A stretch of DNA of 64,000 bases from Lachnospiraceae bacterium (GTDB taxonomy: Bacteria > Bacillota > Clostridia > Lachnospirales > Lachnospiraceae): contig JAILPS010000024.1 of NCBI GenBank assembly GCA_024699325.1, forward strand, positions 27,405-91,404, in the 5' to 3' direction. Shown here in pieces: positions 17,383-27,145 of the stretch. The notes beneath the pieces were generated by a model. It made no database searches and was not told where the DNA came from. It saw only the letters and a program-made list of their open reading frames with translations. Position 1 is the first letter of the stretch, and the number at the start of each line of letters is the position of its first letter. A program made the position numbers and the translations under genes.

Positions 17383-19429
17383 GTTTGTACACCACCTCTC
17401 CAAACAGCGATGCGATAAAGTCGAATACCTGTGACCACAGTACATAGATGATAAATGCCAGCAGACATGCTATCAGGATTGTGAAAATGGTCAGTCCGAT
17501 AATCTGGAATGTCTTCTTTATCGTGAAATCATTTACTTCCTTAATCGCTATGAAAATAAGGACTGCAATCCAGACTGCCATCGCAAAATATGTAATCTGG
17601 ATGAAGAATACCTCATTATATGTAACCACATGCGACATGAGATAGATAAATGGTATAAGCACAAGGTAAGGACCTACGCCGTAGACGAGCGAGCAGTAGA
17701 TTGCCTTTAACTTACCTTCGCCGTCATTGATCGTACACATGAGGTAGTTACATCCAACAACCAGGATGAGGACCACCAGAACCGTACCTATATCAGATAA
17801 GATATCGTACTGTCCCTCGCGCACTGTCTTCATGAGGAAACCACAGAAGTATTTGTTGATAATGTAGAACACTGTGAATATCGCAAGATAAATATTTGCA
17901 CTTAAGAGCGATACAGCGTTCTGAGCCTTAATCATGTAGCTTCCGTCGATAGGGTGCTTCATGAAGTATGGCAAGAACTTAAGCTCTCTTATCAGCTTCT
18001 TCTTGTTGATCATCTTGTTAACGGCTCTGAAGTCGTTGAAGATTCTCTTCTTCTTGTCAATGTAGAATAATGTCTTATAAACTACAAAAATAATGATGAG
18101 CGCGATGATGATCTTGGCGAGATTGTTCTGCAGCCAGTCATTTCTGATCTCCCAGAATGCATCTGAGTAACCATCCATATCCTTGGCAAGCTTAGCATAC
18201 TCTAAGGCTCCCTCGTAGTCGCCCTCCTTGTAAAGAGCTCTGCCCATGGCCATGTTTGCATAGTCAAACAGGTTGTTCATTCGAAGAACCTGTGAGAGCG
18301 GCTCCTTGCTCTCCTCATAACGACCCTTGGAGAAGAGGTAGAGTGCCTCGTGCAGATAGTCCGTAAACTCTGTAGGCTCGTAGATCTGGATCTGCGCCTT
18401 ATCTGAGTCAAGAACGTAAATCTTGTCATCCTTGCCGACCTGAATGGCCTCAACCTTGGTTGAGAGACCAATTCTCTGCTGTCCGTCGTCGCTTCCGCCG
18501 AATACGAAGAGCAGCTCGCCGTCATTGTTATATTCGTAAATGTAGCCCATCTGGGATACAACGAAGGCATTGTCGTGATTACCTACTGCAACCGCTGCGG
18601 GAACGCTGTCTGCAGCGTCCGTCTCGATCATGTTTACGCCGGCGATGTTGAGACGCTTAAGCGTATCACTGTTCTCACCTCTCGTAACCGTGTAGATAAT
18701 ACCCTTGTCATCGATTGCCATGTTGTCAGGCGTTGCAGGGATATTACCTATCATCTTGGCACGCTGTGCATCTGTGAGGATTGATCTCCAGATGATGTTC
18801 CACAGGCTTGCGTTGGTGGCGTTGGTACCAAAATATCCGAGGAATGTTCCGCCTTCCACAGGTGATATCTGAACGATACCGTTTGTGTTGGACTCGCAGA
18901 TTACGTACATGGTTCCTGTCTCGTTGACAACAACCTTAAGAGGAAGGAAGTCCTGTGTCTCGCCGTACATAGCCTCTGTTGGACGTCCGTAGCTGTTTGT
19001 CAGATTACCCTCTGCGTCGAATACGAAGATCTTCTTCGCATCTCTGTCAGCTACATAGCATGTTCCGTCAGATGTGACATATATACCTCTTGGAGTCTTA
19101 AGAGTTCCCTCTCCGAATGTCATGACCAGGTTGCCCTCAGCGTCAGCCTTGATTACTCTCTTGGCGCCGCTGTCGAGGATGTACATGGACCCGTCATCCA
19201 TGAGCGTGAAGTCTGTCGGCTGTGTGAGCGACTCATCGCCAATCTTGGTCAGAGTCTTGTATGGCAGGTAAGCTGTCTGTGTCTCAGTTACGTTGCCATA
19301 GCCGTCCATCGTATAGGTTTTGTATGGTGCATCCGCTATCGTGGTCTCGGTCTGTCCAATAGTCACAACCAAAACAAGAAGTGCGAGAAGCCCACATAAT
19401 ATAGTTTTTAAAATCTTCTTTGTTTTCAT
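17372..19429 (-). CDS. NHL-propeller/TPR/YIP1 membrane protein
   Basis: A 685-residue membrane protein. An N-terminal anchor helix leads to an extracytoplasmic beta-propeller with NHL-like repeats (GxxxxPRGIYVTSDGTCYVADRDAKKI and similar) over about 55-355. A short TPR-like helical pair follows near 365-425, then a transmembrane helix, a cytoplasmic stretch, and a C-terminal YIP1-like domain with about five helices. ATG at 19429 has AAAGGG at good spacing. It is translationally coupled to the DUF5696 gene. This pair recurs in CUT1 sugar loci, so a role in assembling or gating a sugar-capture complex is plausible but untested. Confidence 0.75.
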   Translation of the reverse strand: MKTKKILKTILCGLLALLVLVVTIGQTETTIADAPYKTYTMDGYGNVTETQTAYLPYKTLTKIGDESLTQPTDFTLMDDGSMYILDSGAKRVIKADAEGNLVMTFGEGTLKTPRGIYVTSDGTCYVADRDAKKIFVFDAEGNLTNSYGRPTEAMYGETQDFLPLKVVVNETGTMYVICESNTNGIVQISPVEGGTFLGYFGTNATNASLWNIIWRSILTDAQRAKMIGNIPATPDNMAIDDKGIIYTVTRGENSDTLKRLNIAGVNMIETDAADSVPAAVAVGNHDNAFVVSQMGYIYEYNNDGELLFVFGGSDDGQQRIGLSTKVEAIQVGKDDKIYVLDSDKAQIQIYEPTEFTDYLHEALYLFSKGRYEESKEPLSQVLRMNNLFDYANMAMGRALYKEGDYEGALEYAKLAKDMDGYSDAFWEIRNDWLQNNLAKIIIALIIIFVVYKTLFYIDKKKRIFNDFRAVNKMINKKKLIRELKFLPYFMKHPIDGSYMIKAQNAVSLLSANIYLAIFTVFYIINKYFCGFLMKTVREGQYDILSDIGTVLVVLILVVGCNYLMCTINDGEGKLKAIYCSLVYGVGPYLVLIPFIYLMSHVVTYNEVFFIQITYFAMAVWIAVLIFIAIKEVNDFTIKKTFQIIGLTIFTILIACLLAFIIYVLWSQVFDFIASLFGEVVYKLGN

Positions 19430-19469
19430 ATTCATTTCCCTTTGGAATATAACATACTTCGAAGCTACA

Positions 19470-20348
19470 CTACTTGATACCTGAGTGAGCCATGGTATTC
19501 ATAACGTTCTTCTGAAGAAGACAGAAGAGTATCAGGTTTGGCAGGAACAGAATGAGGGAAGCCGCAGCTGCGATACCCTGACCTGCTACCGTGTTGGTTG
19601 TGGACGTCGATGTCAATGTGTTCATGTAGAACGCCAAAGACTTAAGTCCATCATCGTTAATGTAATAGTTTGAAGCCTCCAGGTTTGTCCATACCTGCTG
19701 GAACACAAGTATCGCTGCTGTCGCGATGGCCGGCTTGATAAGTGGCAGGATGACTTTAAGGTAAACCGTGAAGTCTCCGGCACCGTCCACATATGCGGCC
19801 TCGATAAGTGAGTCCGGAACCTGATCGACGAACTGTTTAACAAGGAACAGCGCCACAGGAAGTGGTATGAGCGGAAGTATCTGCGCCCAGTAGCTGTCGA
19901 TGATGCCGATCTTGTTGACGATAAGATATCTCGGGATCATAACCGCTACGGCTACGAACATGATCGCGATCTCATTGATCTTAAGGAGAACATTGCGCCC
20001 CTTATACTTAAGCTTGGACAGTGAGAACGCCGCCATGGTTGTGAAAGCCAGCGAAAAAGCCATAACCGCAATCGTGATTAAGATACTGTTAAACACGTAT
20101 TTGCTGAGTGGTATTCCAGCATTTCTTGAAGCCTTGAGTAACTTGGAGAAGTTGTCAAGTGTGGGATGCACTGTGATGAACTTCGGCGGGAAGGCGAAGA
20201 GCTCTTCCATAGGCTTAAATGCGTGGAAAAATATAAAAACTATCGGAAGGCCCGTGATAAGTGCGAGCGGCACAACGAAGATATATAGCTTAAGCTGTCC
20301 CTTCTCGAACCTGTCAGGGTTAATTCTGTGACCCTTATATGATGCCAT
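19470..20348 (-). CDS. Sugar ABC transporter permease, MalG type (pair 1)
   Basis: CUT1 inner-membrane permease of 292 residues with six predicted helices. The N-terminal LYIFVVPLALITGLPIVFIFFHAFKP block and the EAA loop EAAYVDGAGDFTVYLKVILP are diagnostic. AAGGAGG precedes the ATG. It is paired with the gene at 20370-21293 and the 992-residue binding protein, and the NHL/YIP1 gene follows within 40 bases. The membrane loop would bind a shared ATPase. Confidence 0.93.
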   Translation of the reverse strand: MASYKGHRINPDRFEKGQLKLYIFVVPLALITGLPIVFIFFHAFKPMEELFAFPPKFITVHPTLDNFSKLLKASRNAGIPLSKYVFNSILITIAVMAFSLAFTTMAAFSLSKLKYKGRNVLLKINEIAIMFVAVAVMIPRYLIVNKIGIIDSYWAQILPLIPLPVALFLVKQFVDQVPDSLIEAAYVDGAGDFTVYLKVILPLIKPAIATAAILVFQQVWTNLEASNYYINDDGLKSLAFYMNTLTSTSTTNTVAGQGIAAAASLILFLPNLILFCLLQKNVMNTMAHSGIK

Positions 20349-20369
20349 TTTGTTTCCTCCTTACTTATA

Positions 20370-21293
20370 TCAGTCCTTCTCTGTGAACAGCTTCTTGCTG
20401 ACAGAAGAGAAGATCTGAACGATGAGAAGAAGCACAACTGATACTGCTGCTGCGTAGCCCATCTCGTATCTAATGAAACCGTAATCCTCGATGTGGTTTA
20501 CTATCAACTGGGCCGCATAACCCGGAGTAGGGTTACCTGCGAGCAGTGTTGATATCTGACCATTCTGGAATGCTCCGACGATCTGCATAACCGCTGCGAA
20601 GAGCATCTGAGGCTTCATCGAAGGGATGGTAACGTAGATCATTTCCTGGAAACGGTTCTTAACGCCGTCAATCGCAGCCGCCTCATACAGTGACTCGTCA
20701 ATGTTTAAGATACCTGCAAGGATGGCTAAGAAGCCGACACCCATGCTTGACCAGAGTCCGATGATGATTACGATTGGAAGAAGGTACTGGGCATTGGAGA
20801 GCCAGATGATTGGCTCATCGATTGCTCCGATGTTCATAAGCCAGCTGTTGATGTAACCTGTCTGGTCACCTGTGAACATGATCTTCCACAGAACTGACAT
20901 CGCAACACCTGTTGTCATACTCGGCGAGTAGAGGATAAGTGCGAAGATGGTTCTTGGTCCCTTGGTCATGTTTGCAAGCGCCCACGCGAGCAGGAATGCA
21001 AGAACATAGCCGCCGACTCCGACGATAAGTGCATATTTAACTGTGTTTGGAAGGACGAACTGCATGAACGTCTCATCCGCCGTTATAAGATTAATGTAGT
21101 TTAGTAATCCTATGAACTTGGGCGCTTCAATCGTGTTAAAGTTTGTGAATGACAGCCCAACTGCAATGATTACAGGCATCAATATGAAGATACAGAAGAG
21201 CAATCCATACGGTGCCACGAACAGGTAACCGTTTTTGTTGAATAAGCTCTTTCTTCCTGTCTTGCTGCCTCTCTTTTTGTTTTCAGTCTGCAT
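20370..21293 (-). CDS. Sugar ABC transporter permease, MalF type (pair 1)
   Basis: CUT1 inner-membrane permease of 307 residues. A basic N-terminus precedes the first helix ([19 protein letters not shown]), and the EAA loop [21 protein letters not shown] is present. The start is only three bases from the stop of the binding-protein gene, with GGGGAG inside that gene's end, so translation is coupled. It forms the first importer channel with the permease encoded downstream. Confidence 0.93.
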   Translation of the reverse strand: MQTENKKRGSKTGRKSLFNKNGYLFVAPYGLLFCIFILMPVIIAVGLSFTNFNTIEAPKFIGLLNYINLITADETFMQFVLPNTVKYALIVGVGGYVLAFLLAWALANMTKGPRTIFALILYSPSMTTGVAMSVLWKIMFTGDQTGYINSWLMNIGAIDEPIIWLSNAQYLLPIVIIIGLWSSMGVGFLAILAGILNIDESLYEAAAIDGVKNRFQEMIYVTIPSMKPQMLFAAVMQIVGAFQNGQISTLLAGNPTPGYAAQLIVNHIEDYGFIRYEMGYAAAVSVVLLLIVQIFSSVSKKLFTEKD

Positions 21294-21296
21294 ATC

Positions 21297-24275
21297 TTAT
21301 CTCCCCAGGATTTTGCGAACCTGCTCAACATCAGGCACCACATATTCCTGTAAAATATTGCCATCGGAATCCATGTATTCGAATTCCTTAAGTTTCTTAA
21401 CCGTCTCTCGGTTTACAACCTTCACAAGCTCATCAATTCTTGATCTCAAGTTGTCACCATTTACAACCACATCGTTAAATGCGTTGCTTAACTCTCGCTC
21501 CATCATGTAGGAACCGAGAAGTCTTGGCGCCTCAAGAATGTATGTTGCCTGCTCCATGATTGTCTCCTTATCTGCTGTAGGATAAGGAAGCTTAGCAAAT
21601 GCTTCGAGGTTTGCTGTAGGCCAGATATATTCATCACCGTACATGATCTGGAGCATCTGTCCAAACTCAGCCTGGACATCTGTGCTTGACCACCAGTCCA
21701 TGAACTCCCATGCCTGCTGCTCTCTCTCGTCTGTCGACTTAAACATTACTGTACTCTCAGCACCGCCTGACATGTATCTTAAGATCTCGCCTGTCTCCTC
21801 GTCCTCAACACCAGGTACCAAAGCGATGTCCCATGAGTTTGCGATCTCAGGAGCCGCATTTAATATAAGGTTGTATGAGTTGAAGTCCGCGATACCTATG
21901 CACAGGTCACCGTTTCTGAAGTGCTGATAGAAGTTAGGAACATCCACCGGCAGGTTGTAGAGTGTGAATAACTCTGTGAGCTCTGTGAAGCCTGCAACTG
22001 CCGCCTCGTCATCGATCACAATGTCGAGTGCTGTGTCTCCGTAGAGTGCACCGCCATACTGGAAGATGATAGGTGTTGTTCCGTGGAAGTTTCTCATCGC
22101 GAGCATCGCTGCCGTTGGATAGTAAACATTTAATCCTCTTGACTGAATGTCAGGTAAGAGTGCGATAAGCTCTTCGATTGTGTTTGGAACCTCCAGTCCC
22201 ATCTTCTCCATAACGTCCGTTCTGTAGAACATAACGTAGAAGTTCATGGTCTCAGGAAGTGATATGAGCTGGTCTCCGATCACCGAAGGAACCAGAAGAC
22301 CTTCTGAATATCTTCCAAATACTTCCTGATAGTTGTCAAACTTGGTGAGGTCTACCAAAGCTCCTCTGATACCAAGCTCGAACGGGATGGAGTAGTTGAT
22401 ACCTGTGGCGATGTCAGGGGTGTCACCTGAAGCATTTGACAGAACCAGCTTGTTTGCGTCCGTCATGATACTTAAGTCGACCTCGATGCCCGTCTGAGGT
22501 GTGAACTGCTCATCGATCATCTTCTGCATAATCTCTACATACTGTCTTGGTCTGTTAACCCAAACCTGAACATGTGACTCATCAGCGTTAGATGCTGAGT
22601 AAGACTGTCCGAAGAAGGAGTAGAAGAAACGCTTGATGGAGAGCCAGATGCTCTGGAAAATGTTCATTCCCTTAGGGAGCTTCGCGCTGTCCTGATAGAT
22701 GTAAATTCTGTCAATCGCCAGATTGTTCTTGGTTATAAGATCCACGAAGTTTGCGATCTGAGTGTTGATTGAGTTCACGCTTGTTGAGAGCTCTCCAACT
22801 CTGTAAACCAGCTCGTCAGGCTCCTCGGCGAGAGTGTCTAACTGCTTGGCTGCAATTATCAGATATGCAAATGCTGCAATCTCCTCGGGATCATCAGTTC
22901 CCGCGTATACGCAGGCCTGATTGGCAATGTCATAAAGCTGTGTAACCCAGCCCTCAAGTCTGTCCTTAACGTCCGGGATGTAGTTGGTGAGCTTCATGTC
23001 ACGGTAGCGGTCCTTGTTGGTTCCGGCTACCTTCGTAACCTCAAGTGAGAGGTCGTTAATGCCGTTCATTATTGAGTCGACCTGCTCGAGGGCATATCTT
23101 AAATACTCCTCAGTAATCTGCATTGAGATTGTGTGGGTACCTGCCTCGAGGTAAACACTTAACTTGTTTCCGTCGTCGTCCTTAAGTGTCCTGGTCTTGT
23201 AGTTTGCGGTGTAGTCCATCGCGTAATTCTTAAATGCGGTGTTTGGTATCTCGCCGTCTATGTAGTAGTTTACGAATACAGGGAAGCCGTTCTTCTCGGA
23301 CTGTCTGTAGTTCATTCCTATGTTATAGTAGCCGGCTGTTGTCACCTCAAACTGGTATGTGATCATCTGTCCTGCGGTGTCGAAGGAGTCCTGATCCACA
23401 GTGTTTAAAACTGTTGTGGAAGATGTGACCGGATACAGGTTTGAGTCGTATTCGCACGCTGCGTGGATGGATGAGTCGTTTCTCTCGTAGAAGTCCTCGC
23501 CCTGGATGGTTATGAGCGCGTTACCTGTTGCCGCCTCGCCCTTCGTGTACTCAGCAAGCACTTCAGGAGCCTCAAGTGTGATATCGCCCAAGAGGAAGGT
23601 TCCCTCGTTGACTGTCACCTGAATCTCGTGAGTTCCGGCGCTAAGCTCAACTGTGAGCGGATCGTTGTAGCGGTAGCTGGCATCCATAAGTTCCTTATGT
23701 TCCCAGCTCATATCCTTGTCAGGAAGTGAGACGATTTCGTTGCCGTAGCGGTCCTTGCTCGTCTCCCCGTTTGATACCCAGGTGGTCTCAAATATAAGGT
23801 TTCTGGCCTCGTAGAATGGATACTCCCCGTCAATCATAACCGCCATCTCAATAGGAAGGATGGAGTCATCATATGAGAGATAGTCAAATCCAATCTCGTA
23901 TCTGGCTGTCTGTGAGACGTTGACCGTGTAGGTTATCACATCTCCAACCTTAAGGTTTGCAACTGTGGCGCCGTAATCTGCATCGCTCTGGCTGTTAACC
24001 CCTGAGGCTGCAATCGCATCTGCGACGCTAACCTTCACATCAGCGCCCGTGTAAACCGGCGCCGTGTAGGTTGCAGAGACCGCTGTGTAGTTGGTGGCCA
24101 GTCGCTCAACTGTGTCCCCTGATGCAAATGATGTGCTTGTTATAACCTCTGCGCTGCCATCTCCATCAGCCTGTACATATGCCGGAGCTCCTACGCTTAC
24201 GGCTACAGCCGCTGCAAGCATGCCGGACATTATTCTTTTCCACACTTTTTTATTGGTACCATTCATACGCTTCAT
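21297..24275 (-). CDS. Giant ABC solute-binding protein with two N-terminal carbohydrate-binding-like domains
   Basis: Exported protein of 992 residues. The signal peptide ends near AYVQA without a lipobox Cys, so it may be anchored by its N-terminal helix or through the permeases. Two beta-sandwich domains at about 55-250 and 250-390 resemble CBM6/35-type modules (YEIGFDYLSYDD, YYNIGMNYRQSEKNG and AGTHxI motifs). A helical connector spans about 405-545, and a family 1 solute-binding domain about 590-940 ends the protein. Ordinary CUT1 binding proteins are 400-550 residues. GGAGAT precedes the ATG. It probably combines polysaccharide capture and delivery of oligosaccharide to permease pair 1. 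Confidence 0.85.
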   Translation of the reverse strand: MKRMNGTNKKVWKRIMSGMLAAAVAVSVGAPAYVQADGDGSAEVITSTSFASGDTVERLATNYTAVSATYTAPVYTGADVKVSVADAIAASGVNSQSDADYGATVANLKVGDVITYTVNVSQTARYEIGFDYLSYDDSILPIEMAVMIDGEYPFYEARNLIFETTWVSNGETSKDRYGNEIVSLPDKDMSWEHKELMDASYRYNDPLTVELSAGTHEIQVTVNEGTFLLGDITLEAPEVLAEYTKGEAATGNALITIQGEDFYERNDSSIHAACEYDSNLYPVTSSTTVLNTVDQDSFDTAGQMITYQFEVTTAGYYNIGMNYRQSEKNGFPVFVNYYIDGEIPNTAFKNYAMDYTANYKTRTLKDDDGNKLSVYLEAGTHTISMQITEEYLRYALEQVDSIMNGINDLSLEVTKVAGTNKDRYRDMKLTNYIPDVKDRLEGWVTQLYDIANQACVYAGTDDPEEIAAFAYLIIAAKQLDTLAEEPDELVYRVGELSTSVNSINTQIANFVDLITKNNLAIDRIYIYQDSAKLPKGMNIFQSIWLSIKRFFYSFFGQSYSASNADESHVQVWVNRPRQYVEIMQKMIDEQFTPQTGIEVDLSIMTDANKLVLSNASGDTPDIATGINYSIPFELGIRGALVDLTKFDNYQEVFGRYSEGLLVPSVIGDQLISLPETMNFYVMFYRTDVMEKMGLEVPNTIEELIALLPDIQSRGLNVYYPTAAMLAMRNFHGTTPIIFQYGGALYGDTALDIVIDDEAAVAGFTELTELFTLYNLPVDVPNFYQHFRNGDLCIGIADFNSYNLILNAAPEIANSWDIALVPGVEDEETGEILRYMSGGAESTVMFKSTDEREQQAWEFMDWWSSTDVQAEFGQMLQIMYGDEYIWPTANLEAFAKLPYPTADKETIMEQATYILEAPRLLGSYMMERELSNAFNDVVVNGDNLRSRIDELVKVVNRETVKKLKEFEYMDSDGNILQEYVVPDVEQVRKILGR

Positions 24276-24331
24276 AAAACAATATCTCCATAGCTCGGAT
24301 GCTATCCGAAATCTAAATTCGTGTTTTTGAC

Positions 24332-25834
24332 TTAGAGTACGATGCTCAGATGAAGAACGCTTGATGCAGGAATTGTGAAGTTGATTCTGTCTCCTGATGC
24401 GCTCACATCCTTGAACATTCTCTTTGTAACCTTCTCAGGCTCCTCAAATGTGTTGTGTTCATGCATCTCGCCGCCAACAATCTCTCCTGAAACGCTTAAG
24501 ATCTTGGCATCTGCGATAAGTCCGTCCACATTGTAAGCCTTATCTGCTGACAGGTTGTTGATTGTGATGTGGAGCCTTCCCTCCTTATCCATGGATACTG
24601 ACTCCTGAAGAGAAGGAACCATGAATTCGTCCTCAAGACCGATCTTCTCGCTCTCGATGAAACTCTCAACCAACTCGCCGTCCTGGTGGTGCTTGAACAT
24701 ATCAAATACATGATATGTAGGTGTCTTAATCATCTTGTCGCCGTCTGTTAAGATAACTGCCTGTAATACATTGACCATCTGTGCAATGTTTGCCATCTTA
24801 ACTCTGTCGCAGTGCTTGTTGAAGATATTTAAGTTAAGTCCTGCAACAAGGGCATCTCTGATGGTGTTCTGCTGATAGAGGAAGCCGGGGTTTGTTCCAG
24901 GCTCACATGTGTACCATGTTCCCCACTCATCGATAATCATGCCAACCTTGTGATGCTTGTCATACTTGTCCATGATGGCTGCGTGGTGATTGATGAGGTC
25001 CTCGATGTAGAGTGTCTTGGAAAGTGTCTTGTACCATACCTTCTCATCGAACTCTGTAGCGCTTCCCTTCTCAATCCAGCCCTCAGGGTGTGTATAATAG
25101 TGAAGTGATAAGCCGTCCATGAAACCGTGGAGGAATTCAGGCGATCTGAAGCATGTGCTCATAACTCCGTCCGTCCATCCGTAGTCGTCCACGTTGGCGC
25201 CGCAGCAGATCTTGCTGATTGGCTTCTCATGGTTGTAGGTTCTCACATATGTCTGATATCTTCTATAGAGGTTAGCGTAATACTCCGGTGTCATGTTGCC
25301 GCCGCAGCCCCAGTTCTCGTTGCCAACTCCGAAATAATCAACTCTCCATGGATCCTCGTGACCGTTCTTAGCTCTGAGGTCAGCCATGGGCGAAACGCCC
25401 TCGAAGGTCATATATTCAACCCACTCGCTCATCTCCTGAACTGTTCCGCTTCCCACGTTGCCGTTGATGTATGTCTTACAGCCCAGCTGTCTGCACAGCT
25501 CCATGAACTCGTGTGTACCGAAGCTGTTGTCCTCTACAACGCCGCCCCAGTGTGTGTTGATCATCTTTTTTCTGGTCTCCTTCGGACCAATTCCATCCTT
25601 CCAGTGGTATTCATCAGCGAAGCATCCGCCCGGCCATCTGAGTACCGGTATATTAATCTGCTTAAGTGCTTCAACTACGTCACATCTCATTCCGTTGACG
25701 TTTGGAATGTCCTTATTGTCCTCTCCTACGTATATTCCTTCGTAAATGCATCTTCCAAGATGCTCTGAGAAATGTCCCTGCAGCTCCGGGTTGATGTGTC
25801 CAAGCGTATTTTTGGGATTGATGTAAAGTTTCAT
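24332..25834 (-). CDS. abfA: GH51 alpha-L-arabinofuranosidase
   Basis: Cytoplasmic enzyme of 500 residues that removes terminal alpha-L-arabinofuranosyl units from arabino-oligosaccharides. The GH51 hallmarks are clear: the [13 protein letters not shown] block at 66-78, the acid/base Glu173 in GVGNENWG and the nucleophile Glu303 in IIDEWGTWY, with the C-terminal beta domain from about 385. The lack of a signal peptide puts the reaction after import. It is the first gene of the long minus-strand locus and is divergent from the ArsR-type regulator, which makes it the likely main target of that regulator. Confidence 0.96.
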   Translation of the reverse strand: MKLYINPKNTLGHINPELQGHFSEHLGRCIYEGIYVGEDNKDIPNVNGMRCDVVEALKQINIPVLRWPGGCFADEYHWKDGIGPKETRKKMINTHWGGVVEDNSFGTHEFMELCRQLGCKTYINGNVGSGTVQEMSEWVEYMTFEGVSPMADLRAKNGHEDPWRVDYFGVGNENWGCGGNMTPEYYANLYRRYQTYVRTYNHEKPISKICCGANVDDYGWTDGVMSTCFRSPEFLHGFMDGLSLHYYTHPEGWIEKGSATEFDEKVWYKTLSKTLYIEDLINHHAAIMDKYDKHHKVGMIIDEWGTWYTCEPGTNPGFLYQQNTIRDALVAGLNLNIFNKHCDRVKMANIAQMVNVLQAVILTDGDKMIKTPTYHVFDMFKHHQDGELVESFIESEKIGLEDEFMVPSLQESVSMDKEGRLHITINNLSADKAYNVDGLIADAKILSVSGEIVGGEMHEHNTFEEPEKVTKRMFKDVSASGDRINFTIPASSVLHLSIVL

Positions 25835-26150
25835 GAGTCTGTCTCCTCTAGATTAAAATGAATAAGCTTGTGTTTTAGATTTCACTGAAATTTACGCGTT
25901 ACTTAAACGTTTTTAGTTTAGTCGTCATTAAAATAGTTTAGTAAAACATAAACCTTACCTTGACAATACAACATTTCACACATTTTTTCAACATAAAACC
26001 GCATTTAAAGTGACAATTTTTTATGAAAAATTTTGTTTATTTTTACCATATCGCATTTGGTTTAATTTGTGTTAAATAAATATTGACAAGTGTTCGTGCT
26101 TCTTATATTATGTTATCGGATGAACACACTAATAATGACAGGAGGTTTAC
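25835..26150. promoter_or_regulatory. Divergent control region between abfA and the ArsR-type regulator
   Basis: This 316-base AT-rich spacer holds no gene. Next to abfA are two direct copies of TAGTTTAGT (25914-25922 and 25934-25942), 20 bases apart, about two helical turns. Next to the regulator is its promoter, bracketed by GTGTTC-type half-sites. I could not assign a confident promoter for abfA, and no known riboswitch is recognisable. Confidence 0.6.
26083..26111 (+). promoter_or_regulatory. Promoter of the ArsR-type regulator
   Basis: TTGACA at 26083-26088 and TATTAT at 26106-26111 are separated by 17 bases, about 40 bases before the ATG. Half-sites GTGTTCGT (26090-26097) and ATGAACAC (26120-26127) form an inverted pair across the promoter, fitting autoregulation. 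Confidence 0.75.
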
Positions 26151-27080
26151 ATGTTATATCTTCACTCTCTATCTGAAGCTGAAGAAGTGTTTAAGGCACT
26201 CAGCACCCCGGCACGTATTAAGATTATGGAATTAGTCTATGCCAACGATAACATGAGCATGAACGATTTAGCCGATGCTCTGGGACTGACTAACGGTGCC
26301 GTATCCATACATGTAGCCAAACTGGAGGCCGCAGGCTTGGTTTCCATCCAGGCAGTTTCAGGCAAGCACGGCATTATGAAGCTGGTCAAGCCCAACTACG
26401 GCAGATTAATCATCGATATGAACCCTAATTCGCGCAGAGTACAGAAGAATGTGTACGAGGACAGCATAAGCATTGGCCTCTACAGTTCAGTGGATGTGCA
26501 TCCAACCTGTGGTCTGGCGACTAAGGACACTATAATAGGAGAGCTCGACGATCCGAAGACCTTCTCCTACCCTGAGCGTTTTCAGGCAGGTATTTTGTGG
26601 ATTGGCTGGGGAAGCGTGAGCTACATGCTTCCCAACAGACTTCGCCCGGGCCAGCGCCTCGAGGAGTTACAGATTTCCTTCGAGATATCATCTGAGTGCC
26701 CGGAGATCAACGAGGACTACCCCAGCGACATTCACTTTAGAATCAACGACCGAAGCTTGGGCAAGTGGATAAGCCCCGGAGATTACGGTGCCCGCCACGG
26801 CATGATATCTCCCTCATGGTGGCCGCCCCTTCTTAACCAGTACGGTCTTCTCAAAACCCTCATCATCAACAGTGAGGGAACATTCATGGATGGAACGCGC
26901 CGTATTTCAGATGTCACCATAAGAGATCTGAACATCGACTACAACAGCAACATCACCCTGACCTTCTCGGTTCCGGCTGACACGCCAAACCGCGGCGGCA
27001 TGACGCTTTTTGGAAGCACATTTGGCGATTATGCACAGGACATTGTTGTGAAGGCATTCTATTCTGCAACCAAGGAATAA
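26151..27080 (+). CDS. ArsR-type regulator with large C-terminal beta domain
   Basis: A 309-residue DNA-binding protein. Residues 1-90 form an ArsR-like winged helix (EEVFKALSTPARIKIMELV, then a recognition helix in LTNGAVSIHVAKLEAAGLV). It lacks the Cys/His metal site of ArsR/SmtB sensors. Residues about 105-309 are a Trp/Gly/Pro-rich beta domain resembling a jelly-roll sugar-binding fold. AGGAGGTTTAC precedes the ATG. It stands alone on the plus strand, divergent from abfA, so it probably senses arabinose or an arabino-oligosaccharide and controls the locus. The sign of regulation and the ligand are not shown by the sequence. Confidence 0.82.
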   Translation: MLYLHSLSEAEEVFKALSTPARIKIMELVYANDNMSMNDLADALGLTNGAVSIHVAKLEAAGLVSIQAVSGKHGIMKLVKPNYGRLIIDMNPNSRRVQKNVYEDSISIGLYSSVDVHPTCGLATKDTIIGELDDPKTFSYPERFQAGILWIGWGSVSYMLPNRLRPGQRLEELQISFEISSECPEINEDYPSDIHFRINDRSLGKWISPGDYGARHGMISPSWWPPLLNQYGLLKTLIINSEGTFMDGTRRISDVTIRDLNIDYNSNITLTFSVPADTPNRGGMTLFGSTFGDYAQDIVVKAFYSATKE

Positions 27081-27100
27081 CACAAAACTTCTTCATAATT

Positions 27101-27138
27101 AAAAAGACCATTCCGTCCTCCCGCGGAATGGTCTTTTT
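27101..27138. terminator. Bidirectional terminator between regulator and GGDEF-EAL gene
   Basis: A perfect 15-base inverted repeat with A-run on one side and T-run on the other (AAAAAGACCATTCCG and its complement) lies between two convergent genes. Confidence 0.92.
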
Positions 27139-27145
27139 ATATTCT

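Noticed and set aside
25127..25768. Open frame of 213 codons on the plus strand opposite the GH51 gene
   Set aside because: It lies wholly inside a gene with clear catalytic motifs and has no recognisable domain or ribosome site.
25835..26150. Riboswitch or T-box upstream of abfA
   Set aside because: No conserved riboswitch or T-box motif and no terminator hairpin were seen in the spacer.
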